DNA from: Proteus sp. FME41
GTDB lineage: Bacteria > Pseudomonadota > Gammaproteobacteria > Enterobacterales > Enterobacteriaceae
DNA length: 64,000 bases
Assembly (NCBI RefSeq): GCF_014897315.1
Contig: NZ_JABUYL010000009.1
Location: 110,341-174,340 of the forward strand
Reading direction: 5' to 3'
Under the pieces are notes generated by a model. It ran no database searches, had not been told where the DNA came from, and saw nothing but the letters and a program-made list of their open reading frames with translations. Position numbers and translations under genes: made by a program. Positions 63,951 through 64,000 of this stretch are shown here, piece after piece (positions within the stretch are counted from its first letter, which is position 1; each line of letters starts with the position of its first letter).

Positions 63951-64000
63951 TGGTTGCGGGAGCTGGATTTGAACCAACGACCTTCGGGTTATGAGCCCGA
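63951..64000 (-). tRNA. Initiator tRNA-Met (CAU), partial
   Basis: The reverse strand gives the 3' 50 bases of a tRNA: anticodon CAU at 63991-63993 in a stem with GGG-C pairs (TCGGGCTCATAACCCGA), the TTCAAATC T-loop and a template-encoded CCA end at 63951-63953. The three G-C pairs of the anticodon stem are the initiator hallmark. In E. coli the metZWV initiator genes lie next to amiC. The 5' part is beyond the window. Confidence 0.95.

Overview
The window is a chromosomal segment of a low-GC enterobacterium, most likely Proteus (Morganellaceae, P. mirabilis or a close relative). The reasons are the AT-rich base use, the subtilase autotransporter that matches Proteus toxic agglutinin (Pta), ParC with Ser84 and Glu88 in the quinolone-resistance region (numbering familiar from Proteus), and gene blocks that follow E. 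coli order but lack several E. coli neighbours. No insertion sequence, phage, integrase or CRISPR array was seen.

Layout. (1) 1-422: the 3' end of a GH4 6-phospho-alpha-glucosidase. (2) 524-17552: a block equivalent to the E. coli tolC/parCE region: ubiK, ribB under an FMN riboswitch, ygiD, a chromosomal ccdAB toxin-antitoxin pair, ygiC-ygiB-tolC, nudF, cpdA-yqiA, parE-parC, plsC, ftsP. (3) 17553-23054: an accessory island with pta, an unrecognised very AT-rich 351-codon gene and a LysE/RhtB exporter. (4) 23231-41920: the E. coli 1-minute block: folA, apaH-apaG-rsmA-pdxA-surA-lptD, djlA, rluA, rapA, polB, then thiQ-thiP-thiB under a TPP riboswitch, with the arabinose operon absent between polB and thiQ. 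(5) 42190-64000: the E. coli 63-minute block: rppH-ptsP, lgt-thyA, ppdA-ppdB-ygdB-ppdC, recC-ptrA-recB-recD, argA with tandem ARG boxes, amiC, and the 3' part of an initiator tRNA-Met gene.

Functionally the window is mostly housekeeping: outer-membrane assembly (LptD, SurA, TolC, Lgt), DNA supercoiling and repair (ParCE, RecBCD, Pol II), cofactor supply (riboflavin, PLP, thiamine, folate, thymidylate) and nucleotide or RNA hygiene (NudF, RppH, ApaH, CpdA). The most unusual point is ParC: at 985 residues it is about 230 longer than the usual protein because its C-terminal beta-pinwheel domain is present twice in tandem, as two clearly diverged copies. Other points worth a second look are the unknown gene behind pta, a possible ATA start codon in ppdC, a 30-residue hydrophobic ORF between djlA and rluA, the ccd module, and a possible attenuator in the lptD leader.
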